Shown: positions 24,555-32,809 of the stretch, one piece after another
Position numbering within the stretch: the stretch's first letter is position 1
Layout of the letters: every line of letters begins with the position of its first letter
Assembly: GCA_002412705.1 (NCBI GenBank)
Contig: DHVO01000040.1
Location: 1 to 36,148, forward strand
Length of the DNA: 36,148 nt
Source of the DNA: Bacteroidales bacterium UBA5206
GTDB lineage: Bacteria; Bacteroidota; Bacteroidia; Bacteroidales; Tenuifilaceae
Reading direction: 5' to 3'
The notes under the pieces: model-generated
What the model was told of the DNA's origin: nothing
Databases searched by the model: none
What the model saw: the letters and a program-made list of their open reading frames with translations, nothing else
Translations under genes and position numbers: made by a program

Positions 24555-27500
24555 CTATTTATTAAGAGCCTCAATTGCTTCCTCAATTTTTCTTAATCGC
24601 TCTTTAAGCTCATCGTTCTCTTTTGTAATCGCAGTGCTATTCTTTAAACTTTCGTTCAGCTTGTCTATTTGGGCTTGCTGCTCTTTAATTGCCTCAATAA
24701 GTATTGGTATTAGTTTAACATAGTCAACCGACTTAATCCCATCCTCATCCGTTTGAACCAGCTCTGGGGTTATCTTCTCAAGATCTTGTGCAATTAGTCC
24801 AAATTGCTTACCCTTTGGGAAGTTGAAGGTGAACTCGTTCTCAGCCTTTGCCTTGCTTCTGTTCTTTTTAATGTCGGTTAGCTCACCGTCCGATTTCCAT
24901 TCGTAGGTAACGCCTTGCATTTTTGTTACCATGAGTAGCGCATTGCCAAATGGGGTTATATTTTTCTTCAGATTCCTATCCGATGTATTAGTAAAAGTAC
25001 CTGTTACGGCAACGTTTCCAGCAAAGTAGCCTGCATAGTTGGTTGTACCTCCCGATGCGCTGCCAAAAACCCCATACCTAATTCCAGTTCCCGATACGTT
25101 GGCAATACCTTCTACGCCCTTCCATCCACCAATACCTTTAACACCAACGCCATAGTTTGCAGATACATTGTGTATTCCAGTAACCCCTGGGGTGTCATTA
25201 GTAGTTCGTGCGTCCGTTGCTGTTGCGTTGCCATTGAACCCAATGGTTTTTGCACTAAAATCGCCATAAATTAGAGGTGCACTGGCATTAACATCGGTTC
25301 CAATTATTAGCTTGTTGGATTCATTTTGGAATGTGCCATAACCCATTTTGTATCCAATAATGACATTTTTCGAACCGGTATTGCTCCATCCAGCACTTGT
25401 ACCTATGTAAACATTGCCCATTCCAGTTGTGTTTATGGCACCAGCATTGTTCCCAATAATTACATTCTCTCCACCTGTTGTAAGAGAACCTCCTGCGCCT
25501 CCTCCTATTAGGATTTGTTGTGCTCCGGTTGTGTTATTCTTACCTGTCCATCTGCCAATCATGATATTAAAATATCCATCGGTATTGTTCTCCCCGGCAG
25601 ATGTACCAATAAAAATGTTCTGGCTGGTGGTGTTTTTAAATCCAGCCTTATCGCCTATAGCAATGTTGTTTTGTCCAGATTGGTTTTTGTGTCCCGCTTG
25701 GTTGCCAATAAACACATTGTTGTAGCTCTGGGTGTTTTTACCTGCGGCGTATCCAATAAAGACGTTCTTTGTTGCAAACTGATTGTTGGAGAAATATCCA
25801 GCGCTATCGCCAATAAAAATGTTGTTTGCTAAAGCTAGCCCTGTATATCCAGCCGTTCTTCCTATAAAAATATTACTCCCTCCAGTTGTGTTGCTCAACC
25901 CAGCACTTTCGCCAATAAAAATGTTGGATACACCAGTAGTGGTGTTCTGTCCGCTTCTATCACCCACAAATACGTTGCTTCTACCACTGGTATTCGAAAA
26001 GCCCGAAGAGAATCCAACAAACACGTTTTTGTTTCCCGTAGTGGTGTATGAGCCCGAAGATTCTCCTATAAAAACGTTTTGTTCCCCATTGGTAGAGAAT
26101 TCTCCAGCCTTACTTCCGATGTAAACATTACCGCCCTTTGATTGGTGTGCTCTACCTGCTTTGTAGCCAATAAACGTATTGTCGCTGCCAGTATTTGTGT
26201 ATCCTGCCTGATAACCAAGGAACGTATTCCAGTTTCCTCCAACGTTTGAATGTCCCGATTGGAATCCAATAAAGATGTTTTCGTTACCAGTTTGTGTTCC
26301 AAGTCCGGCCTGATGTCCAATAAATGAGTTGTAAATACCAGTAGTGATGCTTCTACCAGCCTCGTATCCTATAAAGTAGTTCAGCTTTGTTAACTGGAAG
26401 AAGGAGTTTGTGGGTGCTTTGGTTTGATTAGTTAATCCGCCAACAGCAAATCCTCCTTTTGCCCCTTTTGTAGTGGATTCATTTACGTAAATTCTAGCAC
26501 TATCCGGTGCAACAAACATTAAGTCTTGTGTTGAAATTGCCTTAGTTTGATTTGTTATACCGCCAACAGCAAATCCCCCTTTGGCTCCTTTTGCAACGCC
26601 TTGCCTAATCCAAATCCTCGAACTGTCGGGTGTTATTCTAAGGTACTCTACCTCTTCAAGCGCTTTGGTTTGATTGGTTAGTCCACCAACAGCAAATCCT
26701 CCTTTGGCTCCCTTTATGGTCTGTGTGTCGTCAACGTAAATTCTAACACCTCCTTGGTAAACACCAAAAACAACTAGTCCTGCTTTATTTCGTACCTCAA
26801 AAATTGGTTCATCGTCAGTTGCCTTTGGGTTGCTTGTAACCGAGAAGTTTGAGGTGAAGGATAGGTATGGTAAATCGGTTAGCGTTGATGTGCCTGTCCA
26901 AAGGGCTATTTTCCCTGCGGAACCAGAACCCCTTATGTTTCCCTGCGATGTTTGCCAAATTACACCATTTGTGGTTCGTGTAAGCACTTGCCCCGTTGTA
27001 CCCGGTTGTCCGTTGTAATCGTAAAGGAAACTTCTAAGCCTTGCGCTCCCGTTTACGTCTAGCGTGTAGCCGGGCGTGGTGGTGTTTACTCCAATATATG
27101 TGCCTGTATTAAATAGCAAATCGTTTGCTTCCCATGTTGTGCCGTTGTTTCTGAGTGTTTGGCCTAGTGTACCTTCAACTATTGTTCCTGCTGGTCCAGT
27201 TAGGTTACTTGTTGTAAAGGATGAACCATCGGAGTAGAAAAAGGTAAAGGTTCCATTGCCATTATCAACAGTAGAGGTAATGCCAGTTCCTGTATCGCCT
27301 TTTGGCCCTTCTGGGGCGTAAAATTCCACCCAGTTGCTTAGGTCGTCTTTGGGGTTGATGTTAGATGTAAAGCTAACGGCCGATTCCACTATCCACATTG
27401 AGTTAAGCAATGGATCGGTTGTGCTTTCGGCAAAAACATAATCGCTTGGGTTATATGTTGTGCCGCTCACCCATGTGCCTCTGTTAGTTAGTCCTGTGCC

Positions 27501-28514
27501 TGGAGGTCCTTGTGGCCCTTCTGGCCCCTGCGGCCCCATTGGTCCAATTTCTCCTTGTGGCCCAATTGATCCAGTTTCACCTACAGGACCTTGTGGCCCA
27601 ATGGGGCCTGTTAGGTTTATGGTAGTAAACGTATCCCCATTGGTGAAATTAAATGTTAGTGTGCCATTCCCATTATCGGTTACAGAGCTAATGCCGTTTC
27701 CTGTTTCACCAGTTGCACCTGTTAAGTCTGGTGTTGTAAACGATGTGCCGTTTGTGTAGTAATATGTAAATGTTCCATCGCCATTATCGGCAATGGAGGA
27801 TATGCCATTACCATCGTTGCCGGGGCTACCTGTTTCCCCTTTGGGACCAATAGCTCCAGTAATTATTCCTGTGGTGTATGAGCTCCCATCGGTTAGTACA
27901 AGGGTAAGTGTTCCATCTATGTTGTGGTTAATAGAGGTAATTCCTCTCCCTTCTACTCCGTTGGGGCCAATGGGTCCCTGTGGGCCTGTAGGCCCAGTAA
28001 GGCTGCTTGTAGAGTAGCTCGAACCATCAGTTAAAATAAAGGTTAGCACCCCCTGCTCGTCGCTTGTTATAGATTCAATACCAATGCCTTGTGGTCCAGG
28101 TATGCCGTTTAGTGTGTACAGAGCATAGGGTACTGCGAGGAGCTTTGTTGCACCCATGTCGGTGTAGGCAGTTCCCCCTTCGGTATCAATTGCTACTTTT
28201 ATCCATATGTTACCATCAGCCCAAGGTGTTGAGTCAAATGTACCCGAAAGGGTTGAGCCTTCGCCTATGCTAAGCACTGCAAGTCCAAACAGATTGGTTT
28301 GAACCGTGTGTGACTCCTCGTAATGAATTGGGGTGTCGTTTTCTCCCGTTAGGCTTATTTTGAATGATACACTCTTGTTTACAATGGGTTCCCCAGAGAC
28401 ATTTCTAACTATTGCTTGGTACGAAAATGCTTGAGGTGGTTGTGCCTCTACGCTATTAAACAACATTGTAAAAGCAGCGGCTGCAGTTGCTATCACTATT
28501 CTTCGTGCTTTCAT
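24555..28514 (-). CDS. Giant exported fibre-like protein B: collagen-like, FIGxxAG repeat array, Peptidase_S74 tail
   Basis: 1319 aa, same plan as protein A but a different central fibre. Signal peptide ~1-24. Residues 25-135 are the same N-terminal domain (FSYQAIVRN, VPYALYTLN). Residues ~135-460 hold five GI(T/S)S..DNG(N/D)GT.TF..(T/S)DG(S)..TT modules separated by Gly-X-Y stretches, and one W...SDYVFA...WVEF module. Three KGAKGGFAVGG(L/I)TNQTK modules follow. The array NVFIGxxAGxxNTTG is repeated 21 times in ~705-1060. The Peptidase_S74 domain has S1178 and K1183 of the cleavage dyad (TSDRNLKKNI) and FGLIAQDLEKITPEL; a coiled coil ends the protein. It lies between the T9SS-tailed gene and protein A on one strand. 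No phage genes are near. Confidence 0.85.
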   Translation of the reverse strand: MKARRIVIATAAAAFTMLFNSVEAQPPQAFSYQAIVRNVSGEPIVNKSVSFKISLTGENDTPIHYEESHTVQTNLFGLAVLSIGEGSTLSGTFDSTPWADGNIWIKVAIDTEGGTAYTDMGATKLLAVPYALYTLNGIPGPQGIGIESITSDEQGVLTFILTDGSSYSTSSLTGPTGPQGPIGPNGVEGRGITSINHNIDGTLTLVLTDGSSYTTGIITGAIGPKGETGSPGNDGNGISSIADNGDGTFTYYYTNGTSFTTPDLTGATGETGNGISSVTDNGNGTLTFNFTNGDTFTTINLTGPIGPQGPVGETGSIGPQGEIGPMGPQGPEGPQGPPGTGLTNRGTWVSGTTYNPSDYVFAESTTDPLLNSMWIVESAVSFTSNINPKDDLSNWVEFYAPEGPKGDTGTGITSTVDNGNGTFTFFYSDGSSFTTSNLTGPAGTIVEGTLGQTLRNNGTTWEANDLLFNTGTYIGVNTTTPGYTLDVNGSARLRSFLYDYNGQPGTTGQVLTRTTNGVIWQTSQGNIRGSGSAGKIALWTGTSTLTDLPYLSFTSNFSVTSNPKATDDEPIFEVRNKAGLVVFGVYQGGVRIYVDDTQTIKGAKGGFAVGGLTNQTKALEEVEYLRITPDSSRIWIRQGVAKGAKGGFAVGGITNQTKAISTQDLMFVAPDSARIYVNESTTKGAKGGFAVGGLTNQTKAPTNSFFQLTKLNYFIGYEAGRSITTGIYNSFIGHQAGLGTQTGNENIFIGFQSGHSNVGGNWNTFLGYQAGYTNTGSDNTFIGYKAGRAHQSKGGNVYIGSKAGEFSTNGEQNVFIGESSGSYTTTGNKNVFVGFSSGFSNTSGRSNVFVGDRSGQNTTTGVSNIFIGESAGLSNTTGGSNIFIGRTAGYTGLALANNIFIGDSAGYFSNNQFATKNVFIGYAAGKNTQSYNNVFIGNQAGHKNQSGQNNIAIGDKAGFKNTTSQNIFIGTSAGENNTDGYFNIMIGRWTGKNNTTGAQQILIGGGAGGSLTTGGENVIIGNNAGAINTTGMGNVYIGTSAGWSNTGSKNVIIGYKMGYGTFQNESNKLIIGTDVNASAPLIYGDFSAKTIGFNGNATATDARTTNDTPGVTGIHNVSANYGVGVKGIGGWKGVEGIANVSGTGIRYGVFGSASGGTTNYAGYFAGNVAVTGTFTNTSDRNLKKNITPFGNALLMVTKMQGVTYEWKSDGELTDIKKNRSKAKAENEFTFNFPKGKQFGLIAQDLEKITPELVQTDEDGIKSVDYVKLIPILIEAIKEQQAQIDKLNESLKNSTAITKENDELKERLRKIEEAIEALNK
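25342..26385 (-). repeat. 21-copy FIGxxAG array in fibre B
   Basis: Twenty-one copies of a 15-20 residue unit with consensus N-(V/I)-F-I-G-x-x-A-G-x-x-N-T-x-G. The Ile-Gly and Ala-Gly positions are almost invariant, whereas the two residues between them vary. The regular spacing suggests a beta-solenoid or beta-roll. Confidence 0.85.
26418..26714 (-). repeat. Three KGAKGGFAVGG modules in fibre B
   Basis: Three copies of the same 17-residue core found in fibre A (Ile to Val, and Ile to Leu in two of them), at 40-42 residue spacing. They again alternate with PDS(A/S)RI(Y/W)I linkers and sit just before the fibre array. Confidence 0.85.
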
Positions 28515-28570
28515 ATCATTATAATTAGTTGTTGTTATTCTCAGGAATGTGTTTACTGGAATCGCTTCTG

Positions 28571-29080
28571 CTACTCCTTAACCAGTTTTAATGTGGCGAG
28601 AACCAACCCGTTGGCTGTAACCCTTATTAGGTAGAGGCCTGGTTTGTAGTGGCTAATTAGCAAAGGGATTTCTGTGAGTTGAGATGAAATGGGCTCTGCT
28701 TGTTTATGGTAGAGAACAATAGCACCAGTTAGGCTATAAACAGTTATCTCAAGGCTACTGGTTGTTAGATTTTTTAGTGCAATTGTTACTCTACTACTGG
28801 CAGGGTTAGGATATATAAAAACTTGTTGAGTACTGCTAACGGGTATGTCTATTCCCGTTCCAAGTAAAGAGCCTTGTTGGAATCCTTGTGTAAGCAATAG
28901 GCTCTGCTCACTGTTGCTGAGTGTAGCAATTACGGGTTCTCCTAACGTCCAGCTCAAGGTAATGCCTGCCGATTCGTTAACGGCAAACCCTCCTGCTGTG
29001 GCTATTACATCCATTTGCTTTACCTGACCATAAAGTGTGGTTGTACTCAGCATTATTAAAAGAGCGTATAGCTGTTTCAT
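28571..29080 (-). CDS. Small exported protein with T9SS type A sorting domain
   Basis: 169 aa. Signal peptide ~1-18 (LYALLIMLSTTTLYGQ). Residues ~25-80 form the short Bacteroidota module with AGGFAVNESAGITLSWTLGEP and LLLTQGFQQG. Residues ~90-169 are the type IX secretion C-terminal domain: VFIYPNPASSRVTI, VYSLTGAIV, YKPGLYLIRV and LKLVKE. It should cross the outer membrane through T9SS and be anchored or released at the surface. It lies 56 nt upstream of fibre B on the same strand, so the three genes form a likely transcription unit. It is the only member with a visible outer-membrane sorting signal and may anchor or accompany the fibres; that is inference. Confidence 0.87.
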   Translation of the reverse strand: MKQLYALLIMLSTTTLYGQVKQMDVIATAGGFAVNESAGITLSWTLGEPVIATLSNSEQSLLLTQGFQQGSLLGTGIDIPVSSTQQVFIYPNPASSRVTIALKNLTTSSLEITVYSLTGAIVLYHKQAEPISSQLTEIPLLISHYKPGLYLIRVTANGLVLATLKLVKE

Positions 29081-29447
29081 GCTAAATTCATTTACTGGTT
29101 ATACTTCAATTTTATCGATCTCCAAGAATCTACTTGAGGTCTTTCCTCTCCTTCTCCTCTTTTGTGAGTTTTGTAGTGGTTGTAACTATCTGATAAAAAA
29201 GGGTGTAGTGTCCTTTTAAATAAAGTTAAGTTATTCTACAGTTCCCTTCTGTTTTTTTTAACAGAAAAAGTTTATTCTTTGATAAACTATCGTTTAAATT
29301 GTTTATATGGTTGTGATATAGCTGGTTATTGGCGACTTATGTTTGTTGGCGCTCATCAATCCCTTTCCAAATATTAGATTTTGTATATTGCCAAGGTTTT
29401 TATGATCTATTTCTGCTGTGGTTATTTGTTAACGCTATAATATTTCT
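29081..29447. other. Divergent intergenic region, 367 nt
   Basis: AT-rich gap between the fibre locus (minus) and cysH (plus), so it must hold both promoters. No complete TTTG-N19-TAnnTTTG match is seen in either direction. One hairpin with a poly-T loop (TTCTGTT / AACAGAA, 29247-29266) is present. No RNA gene or further ORF was recognised. Confidence 0.5.
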
Positions 29448-30164
29448 ATGATGAAGAACGAAGATCTTATTCGCTCCTTAAACGAAAGATTTGAGGGGTG
29501 TAGCCCAGAGGAAGTGATAAAGTGGTTTGTTGAGAACTATAAGGGTAAAATAGCTCTTTCTTCCAGTCTTGGCGCTGAAGATCAGGTGCTAACCGATATG
29601 GTGGCTAGGATTGATAAGGATGTTAAGATTTTTACACTTGATACAGGTCGTTTGTTTTATGAAACCTACGACTTGATAGAGAAAACTAGCCTACGGTATA
29701 AGATTAAGTTGGCCGTTTACTTCCCAAACCCAAGCAGGGTAGAGGCGATGGTTAATAAAAAGGGAATAAACCTTTTTTATGAGAGTGTTGAGAATAGAAA
29801 GGAGTGCTGTCACATTCGTAAAATAGAACCGCTTAAGCGCGCCTTTGCCGATTTAGATGTATGGATATGTGGGCTACGTAGAGACCAATCGGTTACACGT
29901 CATTCTAATCAGCTAGTTGAGTGGGATGAGGCCAATGGGCTTATTAAGCTTAATCCGCTAATTGAGTGGACCGAGCAGCAGGTTTGGGATTACATTAAAA
30001 CCAATGGTGTACCATATAATGTTTTGCACGACAAAGGGTTTCCAAGCATTGGTTGTCAGCCATGTACCCGCGCCGTTATGCCTGGCGAGGATGTACGAGC
30101 TGGTAGATGGTGGTGGGAGAATCCCGAAAGTAAGGAGTGCGGATTACATAACAGAGCAAAATAA
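29448..30164 (+). CDS. cysH: Phosphoadenylyl/adenylyl-sulfate reductase, 4Fe-4S type
   Basis: Assimilatory enzyme reducing APS (or PAPS) to sulfite with thioredoxin or glutathione. 238 aa. The nucleotide-binding SSSLGAEDQ is at residues 38-46, the TLDTGRLF segment at 63-70, and the catalytic Cys231 sits in the C-terminal ECGLH. The paired CysCys (120-121) and CxxC (203, 206) are the 4Fe-4S ligands of the APS-reductase type, absent from E. coli-type CysH, so APS is the likelier substrate. A second ATG follows the first (29451). No cysD, cysN or cysJI lies in the window. A strong terminator follows. Confidence 0.93.
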   Translation: MMKNEDLIRSLNERFEGCSPEEVIKWFVENYKGKIALSSSLGAEDQVLTDMVARIDKDVKIFTLDTGRLFYETYDLIEKTSLRYKIKLAVYFPNPSRVEAMVNKKGINLFYESVENRKECCHIRKIEPLKRAFADLDVWICGLRRDQSVTRHSNQLVEWDEANGLIKLNPLIEWTEQQVWDYIKTNGVPYNVLHDKGFPSIGCQPCTRAVMPGEDVRAGRWWWENPESKECGLHNRAK

Positions 30165-30190
30165 AAAAAGCCCCTTTAAGGGGCTTTTTT
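30163..30190. terminator. Terminator shared by cysH and tRNA-Cys
   Basis: Arms AAAAAAAGCCCC and GGGGCTTTTTT, 5-nt loop, T runs on both strands. It overlaps the end of cysH and lies 5 nt beyond the tRNA-Cys 3' end on the other strand. Confidence 0.88.
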
Positions 30191-30194
30191 GTTG

Positions 30195-30265
30195 AGGTAC
30201 CGAGCGGATTCGAACCGCTGTACGCGGTTTTGCAGACCGCTGCCTAGCCACTCGGCCACGGTACC
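30195..30265 (-). tRNA. tRNA-Cys (GCA)
   Basis: 71 nt. Acceptor arms GGTACCG and CGGTACC, discriminator T; D-arm GCCGAGTGGCTAGGC; anticodon stem-loop GGTCTGCAAAACC with anticodon GCA; T-arm AGCGGTTCGAATCCGCT. CCA is not encoded. Confidence 0.95.
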
Positions 30266-30282
30266 CTGTAGCGTTCGGACTG

Positions 30283-30312
30283 CAAAGATATTAAAAATTT
30301 TATTCCTGCAAA
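30283..30312 (-). promoter_or_regulatory. Bacteroidota promoter for tRNA-Cys
   Basis: Minus strand TTTG at 30312-30309, 18-nt spacer, TATCTTTG at 30290-30283 (perfect -7). Start near 30276, about 11 nt before the tRNA. Confidence 0.65.
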
Positions 30313-30411
30313 CCCGCAGTGCCATTTATGCCGTATTTATGTGCGGTTTTGTAATGCTTGGCTCAGATTGTCAGTAGGTTTGCTTCTTTTATTTTATTGT
30401 AAGCTATTTGT

Positions 30412-30783
30412 TCAACGATTCGTAAAGGCTCTTTTTTTGCTCAGTGCTACGCTAACGCTCTCTATCCGTCCTCCCATGGGGGGATTCCGTTTCACTACAC
30501 GCACAGTAACCTCATCCACAGTGGGGAGGTCCTCTAGTACAGCGGTAACTATTCGCGATGCCACATGCTCAATTAGCTGCGATGTAACCCCCATCTCTCT
30601 GCTAACAATATTATAGGCTATTTGGTAGTTAACCGTATCCGCTAGGTTGTCGCTAAGCTCAGCCGCTTCGGTATTTGCGCAGAGGGTTAGGTCAACGGAA
30701 AAGTTATTCCCAATAATGCCTTCTTCTTTGTAGCACCCATGGAATGCCCTAAACTCCATGTTCTTTATCTCAATTGTAGCCAT
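30412..30783 (-). CDS. folB: Dihydroneopterin aldolase
   Basis: Folate pathway enzyme converting dihydroneopterin to 6-hydroxymethyl-dihydropterin and glycolaldehyde. 123 aa, the usual size. It has MATIEIKNMEFRAFHGCYKEEG at the start, NYQIAYNIV, LIEHVASRI, and the catalytic-lysine region VRVVKRNPPMGG. I start at ATG 30783; a longer frame from 30822 would run across the -7 box at 30808-30801. It is divergent from glnS. Confidence 0.93.
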   Translation of the reverse strand: MATIEIKNMEFRAFHGCYKEEGIIGNNFSVDLTLCANTEAAELSDNLADTVNYQIAYNIVSREMGVTSQLIEHVASRIVTAVLEDLPTVDEVTVRVVKRNPPMGGRIESVSVALSKKRAFTNR

Positions 30784-30800
30784 TGGTAGTAATGTTTCTG

Positions 30801-30808
30801 CAAAGGTA
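30801..30808 (-). promoter_or_regulatory. -7 box upstream of folB
   Basis: TACCTTTG on the minus strand, a perfect TAnnTTTG, but with no TTG at the right distance. It would place the start near 30794, only about 10 nt before the chosen ATG. Confidence 0.4.
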
Positions 30809-30930
30809 ACAAACTCTTCCATTCCTTTGGTTTTGAGTAGCGTAGTTCCCTTTCATATTGAAAGTAGTAAAACCTTACTGCAAATCATTAAATTACTCCA
30901 TGCGAAGGGTGTATTTCTTTCGAAAAGGTT

Positions 30931-30938
30931 TAAATTTG
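30931..30938 (+). promoter_or_regulatory. -7 box upstream of glnS
   Basis: TAAATTTG, a perfect TAnnTTTG, 37 nt before the glnS ATG. The -33 position reads TGT rather than TTG, so the match is partial. Confidence 0.4.
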
Positions 30939-30975
30939 TCGGTTCTAATATGGGCACTCATAAAATTATCTGTTT

Positions 30976-32670
30976 ATGGCAGAAGAACGGATCGACATTA
31001 ATGGCGAAAGCGAAAAACCCAAGAATTTTCTTGAGGAGATTATTGAAGGCGATATTAAATCAGGTAAACATGGAGGGCGAGTGCTTACCCGTTTTCCTCC
31101 AGAGCCAAACGGATACCTTCACATAGGTCATGCAAAATCTATTTGCTTAAACTTTGGACTAGCCCAAAGGTACGGCGGGCAAACTAACCTCCGTTTCGAT
31201 GATACAAATCCTGTTAAAGAGGATGTAGAGTACGTTGATTCTATTAAGGAGGATGTACGCTGGTTAGGATTTAACTGGGCAAATGAGTTTTATGCGTCCG
31301 ATTACTTTGAACAGCTATACCAGTGGGCTGTTGATCTTATTAAAAGTGGTTTGGCTTATGTTGATGATCAAACTCAAGAGCAAATTCGATTAACTAGGGG
31401 TACTGTTACCCAGCCTGGCAAGCCTAGTCCCTGGAGAGACCGTTCTGTTGAGGAGAATATCGACATATTTGCACGTATGCGTGCAGGTGAGTTCCCCGAT
31501 GGCTCCAAAGTTCTTCGCGCTAAAATAGATATGGGTCACCCTAATATGCTAATGCGCGATCCAATCCTGTACCGTATTATTCATGCTCATCATCATCGTA
31601 CTGGCGACAAGTGGTGCATTTACCCAATGTACGATTATGCTCACGGACAAAGCGATTCCATTGAGGGTATTACCCATTCCATTTGTACGCTTGAGTTTGA
31701 TGTGCATCGTCCTCTTTACGACTGGTTTATAGAGAAGCTTGATATTTTCCCCTCAAAACAGTATGAGTTTGCTCGTCTTAACCTTACCTATACGGTTATG
31801 AGTAAGCGCAAGCTGTTGGAACTGGTTAAGGAAAAGATTGTTATGGCTTGGGACGATCCTCGGATGCCAACCATCTGTGGCTTGCGCCGAAGGGGTTATA
31901 CCCCAGAGGCAATTCGGGTTTTTGCCGATAGAGTGGGAGTGGCAAAACGCGATAACGTTATAGACCTTTCGTTGCTTGAGTTTTGCATTAGAGAGGATTT
32001 GAATAAGCGCGCCGAGCGTCGTATGGCTGTACTTAATCCTCTTAAAGTGGTAATAACAAATTATCCCGAAGGGCAAACCGAGCTATTAGAGGCCGTTAAT
32101 AACCCAGAGGACGAAGGAGCAGGAAAACGCAGCGTGCCATTTGGCCGTGAGCTGTTCATAGAGCAAGAAGATTTTATGGAAAATCCTCCCAAAAAATTCT
32201 TCCGTCTCGCTCCAGGTAATGAGGTGCGACTTCGCTATGCCTATTTTGTTAAGTGCAACGAGGTAGTTAAGGATAGCGACGGAAACATTATTGAGCTGCG
32301 CTGTACCTACGATCCCGCATCAAAAGGCGGACAATCCCCCGATGGCCGTAAAGTTCAGGGAACAATTCACTGGGTGTCGGCGCAACACGCTGTGCCTGCA
32401 GAGGTGCGCTTGTTCGATAGGCTCTTTATGAACCCCGACCCTAACGATGTACCTGAAGGTGAGGACTGGAAGACTGCAATAAATCCTGAATCGCTTAAGG
32501 TTATTACTGCGTATGTGGAACCAGAACTTGCTAAAGCAGATGTCTTAGATAAATTCCAATTTGAGCGTATGGGCTACTTCTGTGTTGATAGTGACTCTAC
32601 TCCAGAGAAACTTGTATTTAACAGAACTGTTACGCTAAAGGATACTTGGGCAAAAATTGCTGCTAAGTAA
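30976..32670 (+). CDS. glnS: Glutaminyl-tRNA synthetase
   Basis: Class I synthetase charging Gln directly onto tRNA-Gln. 564 aa. PPEPNGYLHIGHAKS carries HIGH at residues 49-52; LRFDDTNPVKED follows at about 75-86. The KMSKS-type loop is VMSKRKL (M275-S276-K277). The C-terminal anticodon-binding beta-barrels are complete. Its presence with gltX means the amidotransferase route is not needed for Gln-tRNA here. A terminator follows. Confidence 0.97.
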   Translation: MAEERIDINGESEKPKNFLEEIIEGDIKSGKHGGRVLTRFPPEPNGYLHIGHAKSICLNFGLAQRYGGQTNLRFDDTNPVKEDVEYVDSIKEDVRWLGFNWANEFYASDYFEQLYQWAVDLIKSGLAYVDDQTQEQIRLTRGTVTQPGKPSPWRDRSVEENIDIFARMRAGEFPDGSKVLRAKIDMGHPNMLMRDPILYRIIHAHHHRTGDKWCIYPMYDYAHGQSDSIEGITHSICTLEFDVHRPLYDWFIEKLDIFPSKQYEFARLNLTYTVMSKRKLLELVKEKIVMAWDDPRMPTICGLRRRGYTPEAIRVFADRVGVAKRDNVIDLSLLEFCIREDLNKRAERRMAVLNPLKVVITNYPEGQTELLEAVNNPEDEGAGKRSVPFGRELFIEQEDFMENPPKKFFRLAPGNEVRLRYAYFVKCNEVVKDSDGNIIELRCTYDPASKGGQSPDGRKVQGTIHWVSAQHAVPAEVRLFDRLFMNPDPNDVPEGEDWKTAINPESLKVITAYVEPELAKADVLDKFQFERMGYFCVDSDSTPEKLVFNRTVTLKDTWAKIAAK

Positions 32671-32692
32671 TTACTTTTGTAGCTATAAATAT

Positions 32693-32718
32693 AAAGGGCG
32701 CCTTTTGGTGCCCTTTTT
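32693..32718 (+). terminator. Terminator after glnS
   Basis: Arms AAAGGGCGCC and GGTGCCCTTT (one G-U), TTTT loop, then further T. Confidence 0.85.
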
Positions 32719-32809
32719 TTTATGAATAGATGCTTTTTTACCATAGAACGTTATAAAAATGATTGAGCTTTTTCCGACCTTTAACGTTAGTTAGCTAAAA
32801 GGGAAAGTT

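Noticed and set aside
25342..26385. CRISPR array or satellite DNA suggested by regular repeats
   Set aside because: The periodicity is at the amino-acid level inside one long open frame; the DNA units diverge at third positions and there are no unique spacers between identical repeats.
27460..28017. Proline- and glycine-rich plus-strand open frames (with PCGP-type repeats)
   Set aside because: They are antisense shadows of the collagen-like Gly-X-Y codons of fibre B and have no start signals or homology.
20649..28514. Remnant prophage with tail-fibre genes
   Set aside because: S74 and collagen-like domains suggest phage fibres, but both proteins have signal peptides and the Bacteroidota surface N-terminal domain, and no capsid, portal, terminase, lysis or integrase gene lies around them.
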